Source: Solobacterium sp.
GTDB taxonomy: Bacteria; Bacillota_I; Bacilli_A; Erysipelotrichales; Erysipelotrichaceae
DNA: 33,312 nucleotides
Assembly: GCA_017420585.1 (NCBI GenBank)
Contig: JAFOIT010000192.1
Coordinates: 1-33,312, forward strand
Reading direction: 5' to 3'
Positions 24,854 through 32,124 of the stretch are shown here, in pieces. The notes under the pieces are model-generated. The model ran no database searches. It saw nothing but the letters and a program-made list of their open reading frames with translations, and was not told the DNA's origin. How positions within the stretch are numbered: the first letter of the stretch is position 1; each line of letters begins with the position of its first letter. Both the position numbers and the translations under genes were made by a program.

Positions 24854-25393
24854 CTATCGCGATATTCTCTGAATTGTATTCATGATGGCCGGGGGCACGG
24901 TCTGCACGGTATGCATGCTCAGTTCCATGCCGGCACAGTATTTGTCGGCGAGGGACACAAGCAGCCCTTCAGCCGTAACCGGCCTGCCTTTGGCGGACGG
25001 CCACATGTGGTGCAGGATGCAGTCACGCATGACGTCATCGACTTCCACGTATTTTTCGGCATTGGCCAGCGCTGCCACCGGGTGCACAGCGGCATGATGC
25101 CCGGGGATCGGCTGGGTTTCCTTCTGGCGCCAGTCATACAGGAAAAAGTCGTGCAGCATCGCTCCGCGGGCGGCGCTGCGGGCATTCAGTCCGGCCCGCC
25201 GGCACCACAGGAACGTATACCAGGCCACATTCAGGCAGTGCTGGTAGCGGTTGGTGCTGTAGTGATGGCGGAACTGCTTCAGTTTCTGGTATTCAGGGAT
25301 GGCGACGATATCGCAGACATCCTCCAGAAATTCCATTGCTTCTTCATCCTGGTAATCCAGGAAATCACGTTTTGAACCAAGGACAAATGTCAT
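24854..25393 (-). CDS. HD-domain phosphohydrolase
   Basis: The 179-residue protein has the HD metal site H52 (NRYQHCLNVA), H81-D82 (AMLHDFFLYD) and D150 (LADKY), with extra His at 128-129 (ILHHMWP). HD proteins of this size act on nucleotides or phosphorylated metabolites; the substrate is unknown. GGAGG precedes ATG 25393. It leads a two-gene operon with the phospholipase C-like gene, so the two metal-dependent hydrolases may work in the same process. Confidence 0.88.
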   Translation of the reverse strand: MTFVLGSKRDFLDYQDEEAMEFLEDVCDIVAIPEYQKLKQFRHHYSTNRYQHCLNVAWYTFLWCRRAGLNARSAARGAMLHDFFLYDWRQKETQPIPGHHAAVHPVAALANAEKYVEVDDVMRDCILHHMWPSAKGRPVTAEGLLVSLADKYCAGMELSMHTVQTVPPAIMNTIQRISR

Positions 25394-25417
25394 TCCTATA
25401 CCTCCGAGGCCTTTAAC

Positions 25418-25446
25418 AGAATAGCATTGTTATTCAGTACATTCAA
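25418..25446 (-). promoter_or_regulatory. Promoter of the HD/phospholipase-like operon
   Basis: The reverse strand has TTGAAT (25441-25446), 17 bases, and TATTCT (25418-25423), preceded by TG-C, so it is also an extended -10. Confidence 0.65.
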
Positions 25447-25448
25447 TG

Positions 25449-25470
25449 AAAAACGGAGCTTAACGCTCCG
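25449..25470 (-). terminator. Terminator of the yggS-aminotransferase operon
   Basis: On the reverse strand CGGAGC and GCTCCG (25465-25470 and 25454-25459) form a hairpin with a five-base loop, followed by TTTTT (25453-25449). The stop codon of the aminotransferase is in the loop. The T run abuts the next operon's -35 box. Confidence 0.85.
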
Positions 25471-26701
25471 CTGCAAGCTGATCCTGTACGGCTCTGATCC
25501 GCCTGGCCAGGCCGGCTGCCTGCGCTTTCGGCAGGGAACACAGGGCAATCCGGATGCCGCCGTTTACCCTGACGGTATAGATATGATTGTCCATGAGGGC
25601 CTGGAACATCTCTGCGGCAAAGGCAGGATCCTCATATTTCAGGGTGCAGAAGAAGCCCTCCCGGTACGGATAAAGTTCCAGACTGCATTCCGCCGCTTCC
25701 CGCAGGAAGATCTCACTGCGCTCTTTCAGCAGGCTGACCCCGGCCTGTATTTCTTCCTTCAGGGTATCCCGGTCTGCGGTGACGGCCCAGGCAAAGCATT
25801 CCATGGCGGCGTTGTTGACGTTGGACCAGGTCAGCCGGGCTGTTTTCTCCAGGATGATCTCGATATTCCGGACATCTTCCGGCCGGCGGGCCAGCAGGAT
25901 GGAGGCGCCGCAGCGCATGCCGTAGGCGGTCATTGTCTTCGAAATGCTGAAGAGGATATTCACCATGACACTGTCACTGATCCGGTCCAGATGCCGGCAG
26001 AAGCTGCTGCGGGCCGCCGGGTCATTGACAAAGTCGAAATAGGCGACGTCAATGATCATGACGACCGGGCAGGTTTCCGATACTTCGTTGACCAGATCGA
26101 TCAGGATATCCCATTCACCATCGCTGAGGGAGTAGCCGGTCGGATTGTTGCAGGGTGTGTTGAGCACGAAGACAACCCGGTCCTGCCGGCGGCTGACGTC
26201 TGTCATGGCCTGGCGCAGGGAGGCAAAGTTGAAGTGCCCATCCGCAAACATGTCATAGGTGCGTATCTGCAGGCCGTTATGGCCGGCCATGGCAGCGTAG
26301 GAATTCCAGGCAATCCCCGGCAGGATCACAGTTTCACCCGGATCCAGGAAGGTATTCATGGATGCCCACAGGGCCCCGGTGCCCCCGGGGGCTGCGATGA
26401 CGGTGCGGTGCAGGGTGCGGACATGGTCTTCCAGCACCCATGCGGCCACAGCCTCACGGAATGAAGTATTGCCGGTGAAACTCTCGGCATAACTGGCTTT
26501 CGTCCGGGCGGCCATCGCGTCAAAGTGCTCATACACAGACGGAAAGGCGATGATCTTCTGCTGATCATCGCACAGGGTTCCGATGCTTGCCTGCACGACA
26601 AGGTCACCGTTGACCTCACGGTCATGGCGGGCCCGGGCGGCAGTGGCAAATGAAATATCAGCCAGCGGTGTCAGATCCGCGGACTTTCTGTGAAAACGCA
26701 C
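25460..26701 (-). CDS. PLP-dependent aminotransferase (aromatic/aspartate type)
   Basis: A 413-residue fold-type I aminotransferase, not closely similar to the one at 12563. It shows GGTGALWASMNTFL (106-119), NTPCNNPTGYS (181-191), IIDVAYFDF with the pyridine-binding Asp, and the PLP lysine K255 in FSISKTMTAYGMRCG. NNPTGYS followed by YGMRCG resembles tyrosine/aromatic aminotransferases. It starts with GTG (26701), two bases after the yggS stop, with GGAG eight bases upstream inside yggS, so the two are co-translated. The company of the PLP-handling protein YggS is suggestive of cofactor supply. Confidence 0.88.
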   Translation of the reverse strand: MRFHRKSADLTPLADISFATAARARHDREVNGDLVVQASIGTLCDDQQKIIAFPSVYEHFDAMAARTKASYAESFTGNTSFREAVAAWVLEDHVRTLHRTVIAAPGGTGALWASMNTFLDPGETVILPGIAWNSYAAMAGHNGLQIRTYDMFADGHFNFASLRQAMTDVSRRQDRVVFVLNTPCNNPTGYSLSDGEWDILIDLVNEVSETCPVVMIIDVAYFDFVNDPAARSSFCRHLDRISDSVMVNILFSISKTMTAYGMRCGASILLARRPEDVRNIEIILEKTARLTWSNVNNAAMECFAWAVTADRDTLKEEIQAGVSLLKERSEIFLREAAECSLELYPYREGFFCTLKYEDPAFAAEMFQALMDNHIYTVRVNGGIRIALCSLPKAQAAGLARRIRAVQDQLAAER

Positions 26702-26703
26702 GG

Positions 26704-27354
26704 TTATTCTCCGTCTTCCGTAAACAGGTAAGTGCCGATGCGGACCATGTTGGAGCCGCAGTCAACAGCGATCGGATAGTCATCGCTCATGCCCATGGAC
26801 AGGTAACGGATCTGATCCGCCCCGAATTCCTTCTGCAGGCTGAGGAACAACTCATGCCCCTGTTCGAAGATCCGGCGGATTTCCGCGTCGTCCTCGGTGT
26901 GGGGACCCATGGCCATGATGCCTTCGATTTTGACATACGGGTATTCCCGGCAGGCCCGGATGAATTCCACGGCTTCCGCCGCCGAGAGACCGGTCTTGTT
27001 TTCATCTTCCAGGGCCAGATGGAACTCGGCGAAGCACGGCATCACCTTGTTGATCTTGGCGCATTCCTTGTTGATCTCCCTGGCCAGTTTCAGGGAGTCG
27101 AGGGACTGGATGCGGGCAGCGTAGGGAGCCAGCTGGCGGACCTTGTTGGTCTGCAGGTGGCCGATCATCTGCCACTGGATATCAGCAGGCATGACCTGGG
27201 CCTTGGCGGTGAGATCCTGGACGTGGTTTTCCCCGAAGATCCGCTCGCCGGCCTCATAGAACGGCATGATTTCCTCAACGGAATGACGCTTGGTGACAAC
27301 ACACAATTCAGCCTTTCCGGCAATGATTTCCTTTACTTTATCGTAATGTTTCAT
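26704..27354 (-). CDS. yggS: YggS/PROSC-family PLP homeostasis protein
   Basis: A 216-residue alanine-racemase-like barrel that binds PLP but has no known enzyme activity; it buffers and delivers PLP. The Schiff-base lysine is K22 (LCVVTKRHS), followed by GENHVQDL, WQMIGHLQTNKV and SMGMSDDYPIAV, with GSNMVRIGTYLF at the end, all family signatures. I chose ATG 27354, preceded by GGTGG at eight bases; a GTG at 27366 would start a four-residue-longer form only two bases into the predicted transcript, so a near-leaderless start there is possible. The aminotransferase gene follows. Confidence 0.92.
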   Translation of the reverse strand: MKHYDKVKEIIAGKAELCVVTKRHSVEEIMPFYEAGERIFGENHVQDLTAKAQVMPADIQWQMIGHLQTNKVRQLAPYAARIQSLDSLKLAREINKECAKINKVMPCFAEFHLALEDENKTGLSAAEAVEFIRACREYPYVKIEGIMAMGPHTEDDAEIRRIFEQGHELFLSLQKEFGADQIRYLSMGMSDDYPIAVDCGSNMVRIGTYLFTEDGE

Positions 27355-27374
27355 AATCTTTACCACCCCGGGAA

Positions 27375-27399
27375 ATTATAACATCAGACATGCTATAAT
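27375..27399. promoter_or_regulatory. Symmetric divergent extended -10 promoters
   Basis: Reverse TGTTATAAT (27375-27383) and forward TGCTATAAT (27391-27399) face away from each other with seven bases between, forming an inverted repeat of the promoter itself. Starts are predicted near 27368 (yggS) and 27406 (the CapA-like gene). RNA polymerase could hardly occupy both at once. Confidence 0.68.
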
Positions 27400-27424
27400 G
27401 ACACTGGTTTGGAAGTGATGGGAT

Positions 27425-28525
27425 ATGAATCATAAGGAATTATTCAATGGTGTCTGGAAGGTACTGCTGGTTGCCGCCCTGGTAATTGCCAGCATCAGTC
27501 TGGGCATGAATATCATGCGGATCCGGCTTGAGCACCGCAATGCCGCCGAGCCGTCCTCGCCTGCGGCCGCACAGGAAGAAGTGGCCGTAATCAACGTGCT
27601 CGCCGCCGGGCGGGCGTATTACGGTCTTTATACAGAGAATAAAGATGATTACTGGTCCAATTTCTCAGGCCTGGCCGAGACGGTGGCCAATTATGACCTG
27701 GCAGCCTACAGCCAGCAAACGCTGATCGGCACGGAAGTGCCGTGGCAGTTTGCCGAAGCCGCCACCGGGATCGGTTTCAACCTGATCGGTCTGGCTGACC
27801 CGCATGTCCTGGCCTATGGCAAGGCCGGCATCGACAGTTCCATGGATTACTGGCTGGACAATCCGGATGTACTGGCCAACGGCACGTTTGTCAGCACCGA
27901 CCGGCGGAACCTGATCCCGACCATCCGCACAGGGGAAGTCACGGCCGCGTTCCTGTCCTTTACGGATGACATGAATCACGATATTCCGGAACAGGAGCAG
28001 TACCTGGTCAATGTGTACGATGATGAAAAGAGCCCGGCCCAGGTGGCCAAGGCAGCCGAGCAGGCAGATGTTGTCATCGTTGAGATGTGGTGGGACGGCG
28101 AAGACGGAAAACTGCCGACCGACCGGCAGCGCACCATTGCCAAAGCCCTGGCGGATGCCGGTGCCTCGGTGATCATCGGCAATGCGCCGGATGCCATCCA
28201 GCCGGCCGCCTGGATCGATGATACGCTGATCTTCTACTCAATGGGTACAATGATCAGTGACAGCCCGGAGGATGAAAACCGCCTGGGGGTCATCGGCGCC
28301 GTAACCATTACGAAAACAACCCTGGGCTCCCGCAAGAAGGTCGAGCTGACCAATCCGCGGGTGGACCTGGTGCTCGCCGTGGAAGACGGTACGGGCGGTT
28401 ACCGGACAGCCCTGGTCAGGGACCTCAGCCCGGGTGAATACGATGTCAGCAAAATCAAAACTGCAGAATACATGAAGATCCTGCAGCTGATGGATGATTC
28501 CATCCGGATCGGCGGGCTGGAATAA
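27425..28525 (+). CDS. CapA/PgsA-like protein with lost catalytic residues
   Basis: The 366-residue protein has an N-terminal membrane anchor (about 11-31) and an extracellular domain resembling the CapA family (poly-gamma-glutamate synthesis, calcineurin-like fold). Family landmarks appear at the right places but altered: LADPHVLAYG for the usual NNHxxDxG, VEMWWDGEDGKLPTDRQRTIAKALADAG (two adjacent stretches) for HWGxE...P...Q...A...L...GA, and SVIIGNAPDAIQP for xIIGHHPHVxQ. The metal-binding His are mostly missing, so it is probably not an active metallophosphatase. IFYSMGTMI matches the family's FYSLGNF. No capA-pgsBC cluster is present. It abuts folT, convergent, with no gap and no visible terminator. 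Confidence 0.72.
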   Translation: MNHKELFNGVWKVLLVAALVIASISLGMNIMRIRLEHRNAAEPSSPAAAQEEVAVINVLAAGRAYYGLYTENKDDYWSNFSGLAETVANYDLAAYSQQTLIGTEVPWQFAEAATGIGFNLIGLADPHVLAYGKAGIDSSMDYWLDNPDVLANGTFVSTDRRNLIPTIRTGEVTAAFLSFTDDMNHDIPEQEQYLVNVYDDEKSPAQVAKAAEQADVVIVEMWWDGEDGKLPTDRQRTIAKALADAGASVIIGNAPDAIQPAAWIDDTLIFYSMGTMISDSPEDENRLGVIGAVTITKTTLGSRKKVELTNPRVDLVLAVEDGTGGYRTALVRDLSPGEYDVSKIKTAEYMKILQLMDDSIRIGGLE

Positions 28526-29107
28526 TCAGTCCTGTTTCTCCGGTTCGGGTTTGTTCTGCGGCACGACCAGCTGGCGGCGCTGCAGGAACGGCAATACCAT
28601 TTTGAATATCAGATAGAGAAGCGTGATCTCGACCGGCAGCATGACCGTATTCTTGATCACGCTTTTTCCTGCGTAGTAAAGATATCCGTTGGAATACAGC
28701 ATGCTGGACCAGAGGGATCCGAGCAGGACATTGATCAGATAGTTGACCGATACCTTGGCCCCGATGATGGCCGGCAGGGTAATGCGGCGCCGGTAGAAGA
28801 ACAGGCCGTAGAACAGTTCCCCCAGCATGGCCGATATCGTGTAGCCGATGAAGAACGTGCCGCTGGGCCGGATCATGAAATTGACGGTATTGGAAACCGC
28901 CCCGCTGACCATGCCCGCCACCGGCCCGACCACTGCCGCTTCCACCGAAGTGACCATGTAGCCGAAGTTGATGCGCAGGGTTTCCGACAGGGGGATGGAA
29001 AAGTTTGCCAGGACAGCCTTCAGGGCAATCATGGTGGCCATGATGGCAAGATATTTGGTCTGCCGCAGTTTGACGGCGGAGGATTTCCAGTATTCCTTTG
29101 TAAACAT
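28526..29107 (-). CDS. folT: Folate ECF transporter substrate-binding component FolT
   Basis: The 193-residue membrane protein is an S component that binds folate and works with the shared ECF energising module, encoded elsewhere. About six hydrophobic segments are visible; KYLAIMATMIALKAVLANF and SGTFFIGYTISAMLGELFYGL match the FolT family. ATG 29107 is preceded by AGGAGG with a five-base spacing; a GTG at 29125 in the leader is rejected. A THF riboswitch upstream supports the substrate assignment. Confidence 0.93.
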   Translation of the reverse strand: MFTKEYWKSSAVKLRQTKYLAIMATMIALKAVLANFSIPLSETLRINFGYMVTSVEAAVVGPVAGMVSGAVSNTVNFMIRPSGTFFIGYTISAMLGELFYGLFFYRRRITLPAIIGAKVSVNYLINVLLGSLWSSMLYSNGYLYYAGKSVIKNTVMLPVEITLLYLIFKMVLPFLQRRQLVVPQNKPEPEKQD

Positions 29108-29111
29108 AAAA

Positions 29112-29147
29112 GCCTCCTTTCTCACCGTGTTATGTGAATCAGGAAGC
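29112..29147 (-). promoter_or_regulatory. Shine-Dalgarno sequestering hairpin of folT
   Basis: On the reverse strand GCTTCCT (29147-29141) can pair with AGGAGGC (29118-29112), which is the ribosome-binding site, with an inner TCAC/GTGA stem (29137-29134 with 29125-29122). Upstream ACGTGAA can instead pair with TTCAC, offering a switch. This is a plausible translational expression platform; the fold was judged by eye. Confidence 0.55.
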
Positions 29148-29164
29148 CGCTTTCTTCACGTATT

Positions 29165-29250
29165 TCCGGGAGATGGGATCCTACCGCAAGCCATGCTTTT
29201 CGTCCGTCGGCTTCCCATTTCCGGCAGCACTTAACGCAGGGTCCCTTGAT
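29165..29250 (-). promoter_or_regulatory. Tetrahydrofolate (THF) riboswitch
   Basis: The reverse strand carries the conserved GCGTTAAGTG (29237-29228) and, after a short arm, AATGGGA, as in the THF-I aptamer, plus a closing strand GCGGTAGGATC that pairs with GACCCTGC at the 5' side. The predicted transcript starts at about 29252, right at the aptamer edge, and folT, a classic THF-riboswitch target, is downstream. Ligand-bound RNA would be expected to hide the folT ribosome-binding site. Confidence 0.85.
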
Positions 29251-29258
29251 TTGATTTC

Positions 29259-29287
29259 ATACTAACAATCCGTACGGGCAACGTCAA
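29259..29287 (-). promoter_or_regulatory. folT promoter
   Basis: Reverse-strand TTGACG (29282-29287), 17 bases, TAGTAT (29259-29264), the last preceded by TG-T. The predicted start near 29252 fits the riboswitch boundary. Confidence 0.68.
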
Positions 29288-29295
29288 TACTGAGG

Positions 29296-29324
29296 TTTTC
29301 AAAGCGGCTGAAACAGTGTAAGAT
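29296..29324 (+). promoter_or_regulatory. Promoter of the trhP operon (nearly leaderless)
   Basis: TTTTCA (29296-29301), 17 bases, TAAGAT (29319-29324). The start would be about 29331, two bases before ATG 29333, with no ribosome-binding site. Confidence 0.5.
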
Positions 29325-29332
29325 TTTCCCGT

Positions 29333-30181
29333 ATGACTGTATTGTGCAGCAGTGTCAATTCACCTGAAGAAGCCCGCCGGATGCTGGCGGCAGGTGCCGA
29401 TGAAGCCGTCCTGGCGCTGCGCGGCTGCTGTTTTTCTGCCCTGACGGAACAGGCGCCGGAGAAGCTGAAGGATATTCCCGCGTTTTCGGTTCTGCTGAAC
29501 CGGCTGTTTTTTCCGTCTGAAAGCGAAAAGGTAGAAACAACGCTGGCGGCGCTGCGGGAAATGCCGGGCCTGCGGTTTATTTACTTTTCCGATCCGGCTG
29601 TGCTGCCGGCGGCAGAACAGCTCGGCATGAAGGAGAAACTGATCTACCGGCCGGAAACACTGCTGACCAGCCGGGCGGACGCGCGCTGGTGGCAGAACCG
29701 GGGCATCCATGGCGTCAGTGTCTCCCCGCTGCTGACCGAGCAGGAAGTAAGGGATATCCTGCCGGCGGCCCGGTGTGAGCTGACCATGCACGGGTATCTG
29801 ATGATGACGGTATCCAGACGGCCGCTGCTTTCGGCCTGGGCGGAATATCGGCACCGGGATCTTGCCATGAAAGAAAAGATATTCCTGCTGCGGGAAGAGA
29901 AACGGCAGGAGCACATGCCGGTTTTTGAAAGTGAAGCCGGGACGATGATCTTTACGGATTTTATCCAGGAATCCTTCGGCTATGCCGGGGAATTCGCGGC
30001 CGCAGACCGCTTTTACATTGACGGTACATTTCTGAACGAAGACCTGCTGGCGGATACGGTAACTGCCTACCGGCAGATCATGACCGGCGCAGACGCAGCG
30101 TCAGTATCGGCGGAATATATGAAAAGATGGGGGGACATGCCGTTCTCCACGGGTTATTATGGACAGAAAACGATTCGCTGA
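29333..30181 (+). CDS. trhP1: Peptidase U32-like tRNA hydroxylation protein, first subunit
   Basis: The 282-residue protein resembles the N-terminal barrel of U32-type proteins (AGADEAVLALRG, RFIYFSDPAVLPAAEQLG, IHGVSVSPLLTEQEV, ELTMHGYLMMTVSRRPLL) and corresponds to Bacillus YrrN/TrhP1. TrhP1 and TrhP2 make 5-hydroxyuridine at wobble position 34 of tRNAs. The assignment rests on this weak similarity and on the partner gene directly downstream, which it overlaps by 23 bases. Only Cys residues at the N-terminal region remain, so any cluster is probably in TrhP2. The gene appears almost leaderless. Confidence 0.75.
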   Translation: MTVLCSSVNSPEEARRMLAAGADEAVLALRGCCFSALTEQAPEKLKDIPAFSVLLNRLFFPSESEKVETTLAALREMPGLRFIYFSDPAVLPAAEQLGMKEKLIYRPETLLTSRADARWWQNRGIHGVSVSPLLTEQEVRDILPAARCELTMHGYLMMTVSRRPLLSAWAEYRHRDLAMKEKIFLLREEKRQEHMPVFESEAGTMIFTDFIQESFGYAGEFAAADRFYIDGTFLNEDLLADTVTAYRQIMTGADAASVSAEYMKRWGDMPFSTGYYGQKTIR

Positions 30182-31400
30182 AAAACCGGAACTGCTGGCC
30201 CCGGCGGGTGATCTGGCCCGGGCCATGACGGCTGTCCGCTATGGCGCCGATGCGGTCTATCTGGGCGGTCCGCAGTTTTCACTGCGCTCCCGGGCTTCCA
30301 ACTTCACGCTGGAAGACATTGCCGAGGCATGCCGGTTTGCCCACGAACACGGATCGCATGTCCATGTGACCGTAAATATGATTCCCCACGAAGAAGATTA
30401 TGACGGTCTGAAGGAATATCTGGTACGGCTGCAGGACATCGGGGTGGATGCCCTGATCATTGCGTCCCCGGCCGTCATGGAACTGGCCGGGAAGTATGCG
30501 CCGGAAACGGAGATCCACTGCAGTACGCAGATGAGCGTGACCAATGCCGGGGCCGCCCGCTTCCTTTACGACACGCTGAAGATCGACCGGGTTGTACTGG
30601 CCCGGGAGTGCACGCTGGACGATGTGCGCCGGATCACCGCGGACAGCCCGGTGGCTACAGAAGCTTTTATCCACGGCGGCATGTGCGTGAGTTATTCCGG
30701 CCGCTGCACCTTGAGCAACCGCATGACCCTGCGGGATGCCAACCGGGGCGGCTGCGCGCAGAGCTGCCGGTGGTTCTACCACCTATATGACGGCAGTGCG
30801 GAAATCAGCACGGAAAACAGCCTGTTTACAATGGGCTCAAAGGATCTCTGTGCCGTGCACGAAATCGCCGCGCTCTGGGAAGCCGGTGTGCGGTCGTTCA
30901 AGATCGAAGGCCGCATGAAGACCGAGTATTATGTTGCCTCGATTGTATCAGGTTACCGGCATCTGCTCGATGACCTGTACGAGCACAATGGCATACTGGC
31001 GTCGGAGCGGCTGGAGGCCCACCGGCGGGAGATCATGAAGGGTGAAAACCGGGCAGTCTGGAACGGCTTTTACGGCGGTGTCAGGGGCGCGGAAGGACTC
31101 ATATCGGATCTGAAGGCCGGCAATGACGTCAACCATGACTTCCTCGGCACCGTGGCAGATTATGATCCTGCTGCGGGAACGATGACCATGGTTACGCGGA
31201 ATCCGTTTGACCTTGGCGAGGCCGTGGAAGTGCTCAGCCCGGGACAGGAAAACCGGGTGTTCCGGATCAGTGAAATCAAAAATGAGAACGGGGAATATCT
31301 GGAGATCAGCCGGCAGCCGATGAAGGAACTGCGGCTGAAGGTGCCCTTTGCGGTGCGGAAGGATGATATCCTCAGAAGGAGCAGGGAAGATGATCATTGA
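30159..31400 (+). CDS. trhP2: Peptidase U32 family tRNA hydroxylation protein, second subunit
   Basis: A 413-residue U32 protein with the family signature EAFIHGGMCVSYSGRCTLS (168-186) and C176, C183, C199 and C203 positioned to bind an iron-sulfur cluster. LLAPAGD at the N-terminus, ADAVYLGG and FKIEGRMKTEYYVASIV are typical, and a C-terminal beta-rich domain follows. By relation to Bacillus YrrO/TrhP2 and E. coli TrhP it should take part in 5-hydroxylation of U34 in tRNA. Older annotation calls these collagenase-like proteases. The ATG lies 23 bases inside trhP1, and the 3' end overlaps the methyltransferase gene by 11 bases. Confidence 0.93.
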   Translation: MDRKRFAEKPELLAPAGDLARAMTAVRYGADAVYLGGPQFSLRSRASNFTLEDIAEACRFAHEHGSHVHVTVNMIPHEEDYDGLKEYLVRLQDIGVDALIIASPAVMELAGKYAPETEIHCSTQMSVTNAGAARFLYDTLKIDRVVLARECTLDDVRRITADSPVATEAFIHGGMCVSYSGRCTLSNRMTLRDANRGGCAQSCRWFYHLYDGSAEISTENSLFTMGSKDLCAVHEIAALWEAGVRSFKIEGRMKTEYYVASIVSGYRHLLDDLYEHNGILASERLEAHRREIMKGENRAVWNGFYGGVRGAEGLISDLKAGNDVNHDFLGTVADYDPAAGTMTMVTRNPFDLGEAVEVLSPGQENRVFRISEIKNENGEYLEISRQPMKELRLKVPFAVRKDDILRRSREDDH

Positions 31401-32124
31401 AGGCGGGGTCAGCGTCAAGGCGGCCATGCTGGGCGGCCGGCGCCGGGTGGAACAGATTATGCTGGACCGGGAGCGTCACGACAAGGACGCCGGTTTCATC
31501 GTGCACCAGGCAGAGCGGCAGGGCATCAGGGTGGTCCGCTGTGACCGGCAGGAAATCGATGCGCTCGCGGCGGGCAGGACCCATGGCGGGGTGATTGCCG
31601 AAACCGGCCCGCGGCAGTGGCAGGAACTGCCTGACCTGTTGACCGGGATCCCGTTCGCCGTCCTGCTGGAAGGGGTGGAAGATCCCTTTAACCTCGGCTA
31701 TGTGATCCGTTCGCTTTACAGTGCGGGCTGCACCGGCCTGATCCTGCGGCAGCGGGACTGGCAGCGGGCGGAACCGGTCATCCTCAAATCCAGTGCCGGG
31801 GCTTTTGAATACCTGCCGGTTATCCTGTGTGATGATCCGGCCGAAGCCGTGCAGTACTGCCGTAACCATGGCCTGAAAAGCTATGCGGCCATGCGGAAAG
31901 ACGCCATATCCTACTTTGAGGCGGATTACCGGCAGCCGGTGCTGATCGCCATCGGCGGGGAAATGCGCGGGCTGTCAGCCGGCGTACTGGCCACCTGCGA
32001 ACAGAACATCTACATTCCTTACGCGAATGATTTCCGCAATGCGCTCAACGCGGCCGGGGCAGCTGCAGCCCTGGGCTTTGAAGTGCTGCGGCAGCGGACA
32101 TACGAAGCAGGTATACGGAAATGA
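31390..32124 (+). CDS. TrmH/SpoU-family RNA 2'-O-methyltransferase
   Basis: The 244-residue protein has the SPOUT trefoil-knot motifs: motif 1 LLEGVEDPFNLGYVIRSLY (92-110) with N101 and R107, motif 2 IAIGGEMRGLS (187-197), and motif 3 IYIPYANDFRNALNAAGAA (207-225). Motif 3 is altered from the usual IPMxGxxxSLNxSxA, although LN is kept. The N-terminal 80 residues form a substrate-recognition domain. It methylates a ribose in rRNA or tRNA using S-adenosylmethionine; the site is unknown. ATG 31390, behind AGGAG and GGGAAG, is preferred over an upstream in-frame ATG (31348) that would extend it into trhP2. Confidence 0.9.
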   Translation: MIIEGGVSVKAAMLGGRRRVEQIMLDRERHDKDAGFIVHQAERQGIRVVRCDRQEIDALAAGRTHGGVIAETGPRQWQELPDLLTGIPFAVLLEGVEDPFNLGYVIRSLYSAGCTGLILRQRDWQRAEPVILKSSAGAFEYLPVILCDDPAEAVQYCRNHGLKSYAAMRKDAISYFEADYRQPVLIAIGGEMRGLSAGVLATCEQNIYIPYANDFRNALNAAGAAAALGFEVLRQRTYEAGIRK

